64,000 nt of DNA from Streptomyces sp. NBC_00162 (lineage in GTDB: Bacteria > Actinomycetota > Actinomycetes > Streptomycetales > Streptomycetaceae). Under the pieces are notes generated by a model. That model saw nothing but the letters and a program-made list of their open reading frames with translations. It searched no databases and had not been told where the DNA came from. The stretch is taken from the NCBI RefSeq assembly GCF_024611995.1, contig NZ_CP102509.1, positions 5,952,001 to 6,016,000 on the forward strand, in the 5' to 3' direction. This document shows, in pieces, positions 26,781 to 34,842 of this stretch. Positions within the stretch are counted from its first letter, which is position 1. The number at the start of each line of letters is the position of its first letter. Made by a program: the position numbers and the translations under genes.

Positions 26781-27448
26781 TGGCCGGCCACCCCGCTGGT
26801 GCAGGCCGCGCCCGGCTCCGGGGTCTGCGGGCCCTGCACGTACTTGGTGAAGAACTGCGCCACGCGCGGGTCGTCCGCCTTCTCCACCGTCAGCTGCTTG
26901 CCCCACGCGTTGAGCATGATCGCGCCGGCCTGCTCCTTGACCGGGCTCATCAGCGTGTACGGGGTCTTGGCCACCGTCTCGGCGAGCTTGTCCAGGTCGC
27001 CCTGGGCGGCCTTGTCGTTGTAGGTCACCCAGACCGCGCCGTGCTCCAGCGAGTGCACGGCGTTCACCTCGGGCACCGGGCTCTTGTAGACGTCGCCGTT
27101 GCAGTTCATCCAGCGGGGGTGGTGGTCACCGCCGACCGGGGGGTTCATCTCGTACTTCACCGGGGTCTCGACGTGGTTGCGGCCGAGGTTCTTCGCGTCC
27201 CAGGTCTGCTCGCCGTCGACCGGCGTCTTGCGGGCCAGTTCGACGGCGTCCTTCTTGCGCTGCTCGGTCTGCTTTTGGTCGATCATCACCCAGGCGCCGA
27301 AACCGACCAGGCCGACGACGATGACCGCCGAGGTCGTGATCGCGATCGCCTTGTTGCGCCGGTCCCGCGCTTTGTCGGCCCGGCGCATCTCGGCTATGCG
27401 CGCCTGGCGGGAGTGCTGGTCTGTGGTCTTTCCGGACTTGCTGGCCAT
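26777..27448 (-). CDS. DUF3105 membrane-anchored protein
   Basis: This 223-aa protein has a basic cytoplasmic head (1-33), one TM helix (34-54, AIAITTSAVIVVGLVGFGAW) and an outer DUF3105 domain with the family pattern YEMNPPVGGDHHPRW..NGDVY..PV..VHSLEHGAVWVTY. The domain is rich in conserved His and Trp, and Cys residues sit at CNGDVY and near the end. It is coupled to the DUF305 gene. The two domains often occur together in actinobacteria; the function is unproven, with metal handling a reasonable inference. Confidence 0.9.
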   Translation of the reverse strand: MASKSGKTTDQHSRQARIAEMRRADKARDRRNKAIAITTSAVIVVGLVGFGAWVMIDQKQTEQRKKDAVELARKTPVDGEQTWDAKNLGRNHVETPVKYEMNPPVGGDHHPRWMNCNGDVYKSPVPEVNAVHSLEHGAVWVTYNDKAAQGDLDKLAETVAKTPYTLMSPVKEQAGAIMLNAWGKQLTVEKADDPRVAQFFTKYVQGPQTPEPGAACTSGVAGQ

Positions 27449-27501
27449 GGTGCCCTGGTTCCTTCTGCTGAGGGGGGTGGATGGACGCGAAACCGGACCC
27501 G

Positions 27502-27912
27502 TCAGGTCCGCAGCACCTGGAGGACATGCAGGTCGGGGGCGCGCGCAAGTGCCAGGGGAGCCCGGATCCGGCCCGGACCGCCGGTCGCGGCGACGGGCGG
27601 CGGTTCGCCGCCGGCCACGGTCACGGCGGGCGGCGGCACGGGCAGCAGCCCCGGCATCACGTGCGCGAGGGGCGAGCAGCCGGGCAGGTCGTACGGGGAC
27701 ACGCAGACGGCGTGGGCCGGCTCGCGCGCCTGGACGGCCGTCGGGGCATGGGGTTCACCGGGCCGCGCGCAGAAGAGCAGCACTCCGGCGAGCACTCCGA
27801 TGAGCACGCCGACGAGTCCGCCGGCGAGCCCGCCGTAGGCCGTCAGCAGGACGGCGCGCGGAAGGCCGGGACGTGTGTGACGCCCCCCGCGCGTGTGCTG
27901 CCGGCCCCCCAT
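27502..27912 (-). CDS. small putative membrane protein, 136 aa
   Basis: This is a 136-aa open frame with one convincing hydrophobic segment (about 20-47, LLTAYGGLAGGLVGVLIGVLAGVLLF) and a proline/alanine-rich tail. It lies 53 bases upstream of DUF3105 on the same strand and could be in that operon. The ribosome site is weak and no family is recognised. The glycine pattern in the helix (GGxxGGxxGxxxGxxxG) suggests helix packing. It may be a chance frame. Confidence 0.5.
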   Translation of the reverse strand: MGGRQHTRGGRHTRPGLPRAVLLTAYGGLAGGLVGVLIGVLAGVLLFCARPGEPHAPTAVQAREPAHAVCVSPYDLPGCSPLAHVMPGLLPVPPPAVTVAGGEPPPVAATGGPGRIRAPLALARAPDLHVLQVLRT

Positions 27913-27981
27913 GGGCGCAGATGGTAATGCTCATGACCGGTCCACGGTCAGTGCGGGGGTGCCGCGAGCTTTGCCGGGTGC

Positions 27982-27997
27982 GTAATGTGGCGGAAAC
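27982..27997 (+). promoter_or_regulatory. possible GlnR half-box upstream of glnA2-like gene
   Basis: GTAAT-N6-GAAAC matches the gTnAc-N6-GaAAc half of the GlnR consensus in nine of ten positions, about 88 bases before the start. Only one half of the four-part box is visible, and such matches occur by chance. Confidence 0.3.
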
Positions 27998-28084
27998 CAC
28001 CGCTGGCGATACTGGGCCGGCCCGACTGTGCCCAAACCCTCGCGGTGGTGGTGCACAGGCCGTCTGAACTGCGAGGATGAAGGC

Positions 28085-29446
28085 ATGGACAAGCAGCAGG
28101 AATTCGTCCTCCGGACGCTTGAGGAGCGCGACATCCGCTTCGTGCGCCTGTGGTTCACCGACGTACTGGGCTTCCTGAAGTCCGTCGCGGTCGCCCCCGC
28201 GGAGCTGGAGCAGGCCTTCGACGAGGGCATCGGCTTCGACGGCTCCGCGATCGAGGGCTTCGCGCGGGTCTACGAGTCCGACATGATCGCCAAGCCGGAC
28301 CCGAGCACGTTCCAGATACTGCCGTGGCGCGCCGAGGCTCCCGGGACCGCCCGGATGTTCTGCGACATCCTGATGCCGGACGGCTCCCCGTCCTTCGCGG
28401 ACCCGCGCTACGTTCTCAAGCGCATCCTGGCCAAGACCTCGGACCTGGGCTTCACCTTCTACACCCACCCCGAGATCGAGTTCTTCCTGCTGAAGGACAA
28501 GCCGCTGGACGGCACCCGTCCGGTCCCGGCCGACAACTCCGGCTACTTCGACCACACTCCGCAGAACGTGGGCATGGACTTCCGCCGCCAGGCGATCACC
28601 ATGCTCGAGTCGATGGGCATCTCGGTCGAGTTCAGCCACCACGAGGGCGCCCCGGGCCAGCAGGAGATCGACCTCCGCTACGCCGACGCGCTCTCCACGG
28701 CCGACAACATCATGACCTTCCGCCTGGTGATGAAGCAGGTCGCCCTGGAGCAGGGCGTGCAGGCCACCTTCATGCCGAAGCCCTTCTCGGAGTACCCGGG
28801 TTCGGGCATGCACACCCATCTCTCCCTCTTCGAGGGCGACCGCAACGCCTTCTACGAGTCGGGCGCGGAGTACCAGCTCTCGAAGGTCGGCCGGTCCTTC
28901 ATCGCGGGCCTGCTCAAGCACGCCGCCGAGACGGCAGCCGTCACCAACCAGTGGGTCAACTCCTACAAGCGCATCTGGGGCGGCTCCTCCCGCACGGCCG
29001 GCTCCGGCGGCGAGGCCCCCTCGTACATCTGCTGGGGCCACAACAACCGCTCGGCCCTGATCCGCGTCCCGATGTACAAGCCGGGCAAGACCGGCTCCTC
29101 CCGCGTCGAGGTCCGCTCCATCGACTCGGGCGCCAACCCCTACCTCACGTACGCCGTGCTCCTGGCGGCGGGCCTGAAGGGCATCGAGGAGGGCTACGAA
29201 CTCCCGGCCGGCGCCGACGACGACGTCTGGGCCCTCTCCGACGCGGAACGCCGCGCGATGGGCATCGAACCCCTCCCGCAGAACCTCGGCGAGGCCATCG
29301 CCCTGATGGAACGCAGCGAACTGGTGGCCGAAACCCTCGGCGAGCACGTCTTCGACTTCTTCCTGCGCAACAAGAAGCAGGAGTGGGAGGAGTACCGCTC
29401 GGAGGTCACGGCCTTCGAACTCCGCAAGAACCTCCCGGTGCTGTAA
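28085..29446 (+). CDS. glnA2: glutamine synthetase-like protein GlnA2 (probable gamma-glutamylpolyamine ligase)
   Basis: This 453-aa type I glutamine-synthetase fold has the beta-grasp N-domain (VRLWFTDVLGFLKSVAV) with FDGSAIEGFARVYESDM, ATP/metal motifs THPEIEFFL and EIDLRYADAL, the GSGMHTHLSLFE loop, NSYKRIWGG, and the substrate-clamp region NNRSALIRVPMYKPGKTGSSRVEVRSIDSGANPYL. The sequence resembles Streptomyces GlnA2, which is reported to glutamylate polyamines rather than make glutamine. The start follows GAGGA. It is monocistronic with a strong terminator. I do not see the canonical C-terminal adenylylation site motif of GlnA, which fits the non-GS role. Confidence 0.88.
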   Translation: MDKQQEFVLRTLEERDIRFVRLWFTDVLGFLKSVAVAPAELEQAFDEGIGFDGSAIEGFARVYESDMIAKPDPSTFQILPWRAEAPGTARMFCDILMPDGSPSFADPRYVLKRILAKTSDLGFTFYTHPEIEFFLLKDKPLDGTRPVPADNSGYFDHTPQNVGMDFRRQAITMLESMGISVEFSHHEGAPGQQEIDLRYADALSTADNIMTFRLVMKQVALEQGVQATFMPKPFSEYPGSGMHTHLSLFEGDRNAFYESGAEYQLSKVGRSFIAGLLKHAAETAAVTNQWVNSYKRIWGGSSRTAGSGGEAPSYICWGHNNRSALIRVPMYKPGKTGSSRVEVRSIDSGANPYLTYAVLLAAGLKGIEEGYELPAGADDDVWALSDAERRAMGIEPLPQNLGEAIALMERSELVAETLGEHVFDFFLRNKKQEWEEYRSEVTAFELRKNLPVL

Positions 29447-29480
29447 GGGCAGGTCACAGCCCCTGCGGGCCACGCACGAC

Positions 29481-29517
29481 ACTCCGGGCCGACGGTCAGC
29501 GACCGTCGGCCCGGAGT
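29481..29517. terminator. strong terminator after glnA2-like gene
   Basis: A 17-bp perfect stem (ACTCCGGGCCGACGGTC) with the three-base loop AGC lies 34 bases after the stop and just before the convergent membrane protein gene. Confidence 0.85.
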
Positions 29518-29532
29518 CGCGGTTGGGCCCCG

Positions 29533-30051
29533 TCAGTGACCGAGGGCCGCCTTCGCTGCCACGATGAGCAATACGAAGGCCAGGTTGACCAGGCCCTCGA
29601 TGACCGCCTGGGTGCGGGACGCACCGGCGTTCAGGGCTCCGAACAGAGCCCAGGAGAACTGCTGCGCCCCCGCGACCGACAGTGCGAGCCACCCCGCGCC
29701 GCTCGGCCCCAGCCCCAGGAGCGGGCTCACCGCCACGGCCGCCGCCGGCAGCACGGCCGCCTCGAAGATGGGCAACTCGCGCCGTCCGGCCCGTCGGACC
29801 TCGGCCCAGCCGACGGGCCTGCCAACCAGTCGTTCGCCGGCGAGGCTCGCATAGACATGGGCCGCCCAGAAGACCGCGCCCGTCACGAGAAGCAAGACGA
29901 TGAGCTGGACGTACGGGAAGTCACCGGCCGCGCTGGCGGTGGCGATCACCGAAGCCGCGAGGATCGACCCGTAGACGGCTCCCGCGTGGTCCGTCCGCGA
30001 TGCCGACCGGGTGTGGTCGGATCTGTGAGGCCATCGGAAAAGGCGGTGCAC
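29533..30051 (-). CDS. integral membrane protein, 172 aa
   Basis: This protein has about four hydrophobic helices (near 27-43, 46-68, 97-113, 115-133, 148-168). It starts at a GTG giving MHRLFRWPHRSDHTRSASRT, a basic head that would stay in the cytoplasm. The segment GAVYGSILAASVIATASAAGDFPYVQLIVLLLVTGAVFWAAHVY looks like a conserved actinobacterial membrane family, but no name is certain. It converges on the glnA2-like gene and is on the same strand as the MFS gene with a 76-base gap. Confidence 0.75.
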   Translation of the reverse strand: MHRLFRWPHRSDHTRSASRTDHAGAVYGSILAASVIATASAAGDFPYVQLIVLLLVTGAVFWAAHVYASLAGERLVGRPVGWAEVRRAGRRELPIFEAAVLPAAAVAVSPLLGLGPSGAGWLALSVAGAQQFSWALFGALNAGASRTQAVIEGLVNLAFVLLIVAAKAALGH

Positions 30052-30127
30052 CCGTCCAACCTATAGACCGCGGCCCTCCCCCGGCCGCACCACACGCGGA
30101 CGGGTGCGTTCCGCCGCTGCGCCCTCG

Positions 30128-31558
30128 CTACGCCGACTTGGCGGCCTGGCGCGGGCCGCGGCCCAGGCCTGCGGCGACCAGGAGGGCCGCCGCGAGCACG
30201 ATCACCGCGTCGATCACGAGGACCGTGCGCACCCCGTCGAAGAGCGCCGTCTGCGTCGTGGCCAGGGCGCCGAGGAGCGGGATGCCGACGGTGAGGCCGA
30301 CCTGCTGTGTGGTGGTGACCAGGCCGGTCGCCAGGCCCTGTTCCCCGTCGGGCACACCGCTCGTCACGACGAGTCCGTACGAGATGATCGCGCCGAGGTG
30401 GCACATGCTGGCCAGGGACACGGCGACGGCCGCCAGCAGGGCGCCCGACTGCGTGCCCACGCCGAGCAGTCCGGCGGTGAGCACGCCCTGGCCGGCCAGT
30501 GAGGCGACCAGCGTGCGGCGGGCGCCGAAGCGGCCGATGACCCTCGGGGCGTACCAACCGGCCACCACGGAGGCCGCGCCCTGGACGCCGAACACCAGAC
30601 CCGTACGGAAGGACGACAGCCCCAGCGTCTCCTGGAGGTAGAGCGTCAGCACGAAGATGACCGCCGACATCATGGAGAACGTCACCAGTCCGCCCACATT
30701 GCCCCAGGCGACCGTACGCCGCCTCAACATCGGCAAGGAGACCAGTGGAGCCGGGGACTTCGACTCCACCACCACGAACGCGGCGAGCAGGGCGAGTCCG
30801 ACGACCAGCGTGCCCCACACGTCCACACCGCCGAAGCCGCGCTCGGCCGCCGTCGACAGGGCGTAGATCACCGCGAGCAGACCACCGGTGACCGTGACGG
30901 CACCGGGCACGTCCAGCCGCGGCCGCTCGGGGGTACGCGACTCCGGCAGCAGCCCGGGCGCGAGGAGCAGCACGACCGCCGCGGCGACCGCGAGCAGGCC
31001 CATGGTGGAGCGCCAGCCCAGGGTGTCGGTCATGACACCGCCGAGCAGCATGCCGATGGTGAAGCCGAGCGAGAGCAGGGTGCCGGAGATGCCGAGCGCC
31101 TTGTCGCGCAGCGGGCCCTCCGGGAAGGTCGTGGTCAGCAGGGACATCCCGGTCGGCACGATGACCGCCGCGCCCAGGCCTTGCAGGGCCCGCCCGGTCA
31201 GGAAGGACGCCGGATCCCAGGCGAGGGTGGCGAGCATTGAGGCCGCGCCGAAGACCACGAGGCCGGTCAGGAACAGCTTCTTGCGGCCGAACAGGTCGGC
31301 GATCCGGCCGAAGAGGAGCAGGAAGCCCCCGGACGGCAGCGCGAACGCGGTGACCGCCCACTGGAGGGCGGACCGGCTCAGCCCCAGGTCCTCGCCGAGC
31401 ACCGGCAGGGCCACGTTGAGCACGGAGAAGTCGAGCGCCACCATGAACTGGGCGGCGCAGAGTACGAAGAGGACCAGTCTGGCCCGGCCCGAGAGCCGGT
31501 CGGTCCCGGGAGCCGCCGTGTGCGGCCCGGTGCTTGTCGTCTGTGTGTCGATCGCCAT
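30128..31558 (-). CDS. MFS drug-efflux transporter, DHA2 (14-TM) family
   Basis: This 476-aa proton-driven exporter has about 14 hydrophobic helices. The motifs are FMVALDFSVLNVALPVLGEDLG (helix 1, motif D1 type), GRIADLFGRKKLFL (motif A) and LGGVMTDTLGWRSTMGL (motif C/G-like region). The ATG at 31558 is chosen with GAGG upstream; GTG two codons earlier is possible. It diverges from an XRE-family regulator with an 89-base gap, the classic repressor/pump pair. Confidence 0.9.
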   Translation of the reverse strand: MAIDTQTTSTGPHTAAPGTDRLSGRARLVLFVLCAAQFMVALDFSVLNVALPVLGEDLGLSRSALQWAVTAFALPSGGFLLLFGRIADLFGRKKLFLTGLVVFGAASMLATLAWDPASFLTGRALQGLGAAVIVPTGMSLLTTTFPEGPLRDKALGISGTLLSLGFTIGMLLGGVMTDTLGWRSTMGLLAVAAAVVLLLAPGLLPESRTPERPRLDVPGAVTVTGGLLAVIYALSTAAERGFGGVDVWGTLVVGLALLAAFVVVESKSPAPLVSLPMLRRRTVAWGNVGGLVTFSMMSAVIFVLTLYLQETLGLSSFRTGLVFGVQGAASVVAGWYAPRVIGRFGARRTLVASLAGQGVLTAGLLGVGTQSGALLAAVAVSLASMCHLGAIISYGLVVTSGVPDGEQGLATGLVTTTQQVGLTVGIPLLGALATTQTALFDGVRTVLVIDAVIVLAAALLVAAGLGRGPRQAAKSA

Positions 31559-31647
31559 GGTCACAGCCTCGCGGCCCGGGAATGCCCGTGCAGAGTGGGA
31601 ACTTATCCTGTTGGCGGCACCACCAGGCAGCCGAACAGGGGGATTTC

Positions 31648-32520
31648 GTGGTCACACCGTCCGAAGCGCACCGCCGGACCGAACTCCGCGAGTTCCTCAT
31701 GAGCAGACGCGCCCGGATCACCCCGGCCGAGGCCGGCCTGCCGGACGGCGGGGCCCGCCGCCGCACCCCGGGCCTGCGCCGGGAGGAGGTCGCGGTGCTC
31801 GCCGGAGTCGGGGCCTCCTGGTACCAGTGGCTGGAACAGGGCCGCGACATCACGGTGTCCTCGCAGGTACTGGACGCGGTGGGCCGGGTGCTGAAGCTCA
31901 GCAGCGCCGAACTGCGGCACCTGTACGTGCTCGCCGGGCTCAATCCGCCCGCCCTCGAGGTCGCCCCGGCCGACCGGGACATGTGCCAGGGGCTGAGGCG
32001 GCTGATCGACGCCTGGATGCCGTTCCCCGCGCACATCATGGACCGGTACTGGAACACGGTGCTGTACAACGACGCGGCCGCGCTGGTCTTCGGCATGCGC
32101 CCGGAGATCGTGCAGAACTGTCTGATCGCCTTCTTCACCGACCCCATCTACCGGGCCCGCTCCCCGCACTGGGAGGAGGTGGCCTGCCAGGTGGTGGCCC
32201 AGTTCCGGGCGGCCTGCTCGGAGCACCCGCACGACGAGGGGTTCCGGGCCGTGGTCGAGGAGGCGCGGGAGCTCAGCGCGGAGTTCACCGAGCTGTGGGA
32301 GCGGCGGGACATCGAGCCCGGAGGCCAGCTCCAGAAGCAGATGGTGCATCCCGTCGTCGGCAGGCTGTACGTGGAGTCGACCCAGCTGCGCGTCCCAGCC
32401 CGCCCGGACCTGGCGATCGTGCTCCACACCCCGCTGCCGGGCACCGAGACGGCGGAGAAGCTGGAGTGGCTGACCTCGCCGGAGGGCCGGCGGGGGTCGA
32501 TGTACCCCCTCGCCGGCTAA
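31648..32520 (+). CDS. XRE/MmyB-type transcriptional regulator
   Basis: In this 290-aa protein residues 10-85 form a helix-turn-helix with the MmyB signature block RRTPGLRREEVAVLAGVGASWYQWLEQGRDITVS. The C-terminal part (about 100-270) is a PAS-like ligand domain typical of MmyB regulators, containing DRYWNTVLYNDAAALVFG. A GTG start follows GGGGGA. It is divergent from the DHA2 pump and probably controls it; in this family the ligand can be a lipid or fatty acid. Confidence 0.88.
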   Translation: MVTPSEAHRRTELREFLMSRRARITPAEAGLPDGGARRRTPGLRREEVAVLAGVGASWYQWLEQGRDITVSSQVLDAVGRVLKLSSAELRHLYVLAGLNPPALEVAPADRDMCQGLRRLIDAWMPFPAHIMDRYWNTVLYNDAAALVFGMRPEIVQNCLIAFFTDPIYRARSPHWEEVACQVVAQFRAACSEHPHDEGFRAVVEEARELSAEFTELWERRDIEPGGQLQKQMVHPVVGRLYVESTQLRVPARPDLAIVLHTPLPGTETAEKLEWLTSPEGRRGSMYPLAG

Positions 32521-32580
32521 ACCCTCTTCCCGGGCCGGTCAGCGAACCCACCCGGGCGGGCCTGCGGAGTCTCCCGGACG

Positions 32581-34629
32581 TCAGCGGACCGCGCGGCGCC
32601 AGATGGGGCGGCCGGGTGCCGCGGCCGTGGTGGTGGTGTGGAGCTGCGCGTCCAGGCCCAGGACCGCCGTCGTCGAGCCCGCGGGTTCGACGACGGCCGC
32701 CGGGGCGCCCGCGTAGAGCATCCCGGACTCCGTCCACGCGGGCGGGCCGCCCAGGCCCGTCGTACCGATGGTGCCGCTGTCCGCGCGGCCCGAGATGAGG
32801 CGGCCCGCGACGCCGACCGCGCCGTAACCGGCCCGGCCGCCCGCCTCCGAGACGCTGGAGACCTGGGGCTTGCCCGGGCCCGCCGTGACCAGGGCGGAGC
32901 GGACGACCCCCGAGTCGGGGCGGCGGAAGTACAGCCGGACGCCCGCGCCGTCCGGGGCCGCCGAGAGGGGGACCGTCGTGGCGGGCAGGCCCGTCGGCTG
33001 CGGCCCGACAAGGGGGGCGCCCGGGGCGGCCTGGGTCCAGGCCAGGACCGACTTGGTGGTGGTGGCGTACACGTGGCGGCGCCCGGCGGAGTCGAGCGCC
33101 GTCACCGGGTCGCTCTGCAGGTCCTCGCCGCCCAGCCGCCGCCAGGAGGAGAAGCCGCCGTCCGGCTGCTGGGTGGCGGCCCGCAGGGTGCGCCGGGAGT
33201 CGCGGAGGTAGACGGTGAGGCGGCCGGCCGCGTCCACGGCCGCGGCCGGTGCGCTGATCGACGAGGTGCCGTCCTCGTCGACGTGCTCGGGGGTGCCGAG
33301 CGACTGCCACGGCCCGAACGCCCCGTCGGGCGCGGACTGGACGGCGTACACGACCTCGCGGCGGTAGTCCTCGGGCTGCGGGGAGCCGAAGACGGTGCGG
33401 GTGGCGAGGACCGCGATCCGCCCGTCCGGCAGGCGGGCGGTGGTCGCCCCCGGGTCGATGCCGGTGCCCGGGAGGAGGGACGGGCCCGTCCAGTCGCCGC
33501 CGGGGTTCCGGGTCCAGTACGCGGTCTGCCCGTCCAGCGTGGCGAACGCCCAGAGGCGGCCGGGCGTGCCCTCGACCAGCCAGGAGGTGTGGTCGGCGCG
33601 GGTGTAGCGCAGCGACTGCGCCCAGTTGCGCCCGGTCGGGTTGCCCGCGACCTTGCGGTCGCCGCAGCCCGAGGGGGAGCCGCAGTAGTCCTGGCGGTCC
33701 TGCCAGGCGTACGTCCGCAGGAAGCCGGTCTTCGTCTCGGCCGTCTGCGGGTCCAGCGCGTGCGGGAGGGTGCTGTTGTGGTAGCCGAGGTAGCTCTGGA
33801 CCGCGAACCGGGGGCGGTCCGTGTACTGGGCGGCGTAGGCGGCCGAGGCGGCCTGCACGAACCGCGCCCCGTACATGTGGTCCTGGTGGTCGGTGTACCG
33901 GCCGCTCTCCTCGTACCGGCCCGGCGTCGGGTCCTGCATCCGTATCGTCGTCGGCTCGTAGCGGGCCAGGACCCCGGCTATCGCCTGTATCAGCTGGTCC
34001 TTCGTGTACGTGAACTGCTGCTTGACCGGGGTGCCGGAGGTCAGCTGGGCGCCCAGCGCCGGTATCCGGCCGTTCCACAGGCCGCGCAGGCTGTCGGGGG
34101 TGTCCGCGCCGGTGCTGCGGGCCTCGCGCAGCTGGAACCAGACCAGGTTGACGTGCGGCTTCGCTATGAGCACGTCGAGCTCGGCCTGGCCGCCGCCTGC
34201 GGTGGGTATGACGGTGCGCTTCCACGCGCTGGTCCGGTCCCCGGTGGCCATCTGCGCGTAGGCGGAGCGTATGCCGTTCTGCCGGGCCTCCGCGTAGTGG
34301 GTGCGGTCGGCGGGCTGCTCGGGGTCCCGGATGCTCGCGCCGTGCGCCTCGTTGCGGCCGTCGGCCTCGCCGGAAGTGAGGTAGGCGGTGGTGACGGGGA
34401 CGCCGGACAGCAGCGAGCGGCTGAGGTCCGGGTTCATGAAGAACAGGTCGTCATCGGGGTGCGCGACGACCTGGACGACCGATCCGGCGGTGACGCTCGC
34501 GGGCAGTGCGGCGGCGCTCTTCTCCTGGGTGGCCCCGGCCGACGTCTGCTGGCCGGAGGCGACGGCGAGCACACCGGTGGTGCCGGCGGTGAGCACGCCG
34601 AGCAGAGCCGCGAAGCGGCGGCGGGTCAT
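32581..34629 (-). CDS. PIG-L family deacetylase with C-terminal beta-propeller, Tat-exported
   Basis: This is a 682-aa secreted protein. The N-terminus MTRRRFAALLGVLTAGTTG has a twin-arginine pattern. The PIG-L (LmbE-like) domain covers about 45-270, with the zinc motif AHPDDDLFFMNPDL and the second ligand region RYTDHQDHMYGARFVQ. Residues about 330-680 look like a lectin/sialidase-type propeller, with repeated W-rich strands such as SWLVEGTPGRLWAFATLDGQ and HYVYATTTKSVLAWTQ-like turns. PIG-L enzymes deacetylate N-acetyl sugars. Its left neighbour on the same strand is a close paralogue. A start two codons upstream (34635) is possible. Confidence 0.88.
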   Translation of the reverse strand: MTRRRFAALLGVLTAGTTGVLAVASGQQTSAGATQEKSAAALPASVTAGSVVQVVAHPDDDLFFMNPDLSRSLLSGVPVTTAYLTSGEADGRNEAHGASIRDPEQPADRTHYAEARQNGIRSAYAQMATGDRTSAWKRTVIPTAGGGQAELDVLIAKPHVNLVWFQLREARSTGADTPDSLRGLWNGRIPALGAQLTSGTPVKQQFTYTKDQLIQAIAGVLARYEPTTIRMQDPTPGRYEESGRYTDHQDHMYGARFVQAASAAYAAQYTDRPRFAVQSYLGYHNSTLPHALDPQTAETKTGFLRTYAWQDRQDYCGSPSGCGDRKVAGNPTGRNWAQSLRYTRADHTSWLVEGTPGRLWAFATLDGQTAYWTRNPGGDWTGPSLLPGTGIDPGATTARLPDGRIAVLATRTVFGSPQPEDYRREVVYAVQSAPDGAFGPWQSLGTPEHVDEDGTSSISAPAAAVDAAGRLTVYLRDSRRTLRAATQQPDGGFSSWRRLGGEDLQSDPVTALDSAGRRHVYATTTKSVLAWTQAAPGAPLVGPQPTGLPATTVPLSAAPDGAGVRLYFRRPDSGVVRSALVTAGPGKPQVSSVSEAGGRAGYGAVGVAGRLISGRADSGTIGTTGLGGPPAWTESGMLYAGAPAAVVEPAGSTTAVLGLDAQLHTTTTAAAPGRPIWRRAVR

Positions 34630-34842
34630 GGGCATCGGGCACGCCTAGGGTTCGATCGTCCGGGCGGGAAAACCGCTGAGCAGTCAGAGAGAGGCCATTA
34701 CGGGGAACTTGGTTCACCGATTTCGGCGATGACTCCTGCTTTCCGGAAATGACCGGACGTGATTGTGCCCTGTGGAGTTTTTGATCCGGATATGTGACCG
34801 AAATGTGGAGGCCGTTCGTCCGCGTGGCTGCGATCCGCTGCG

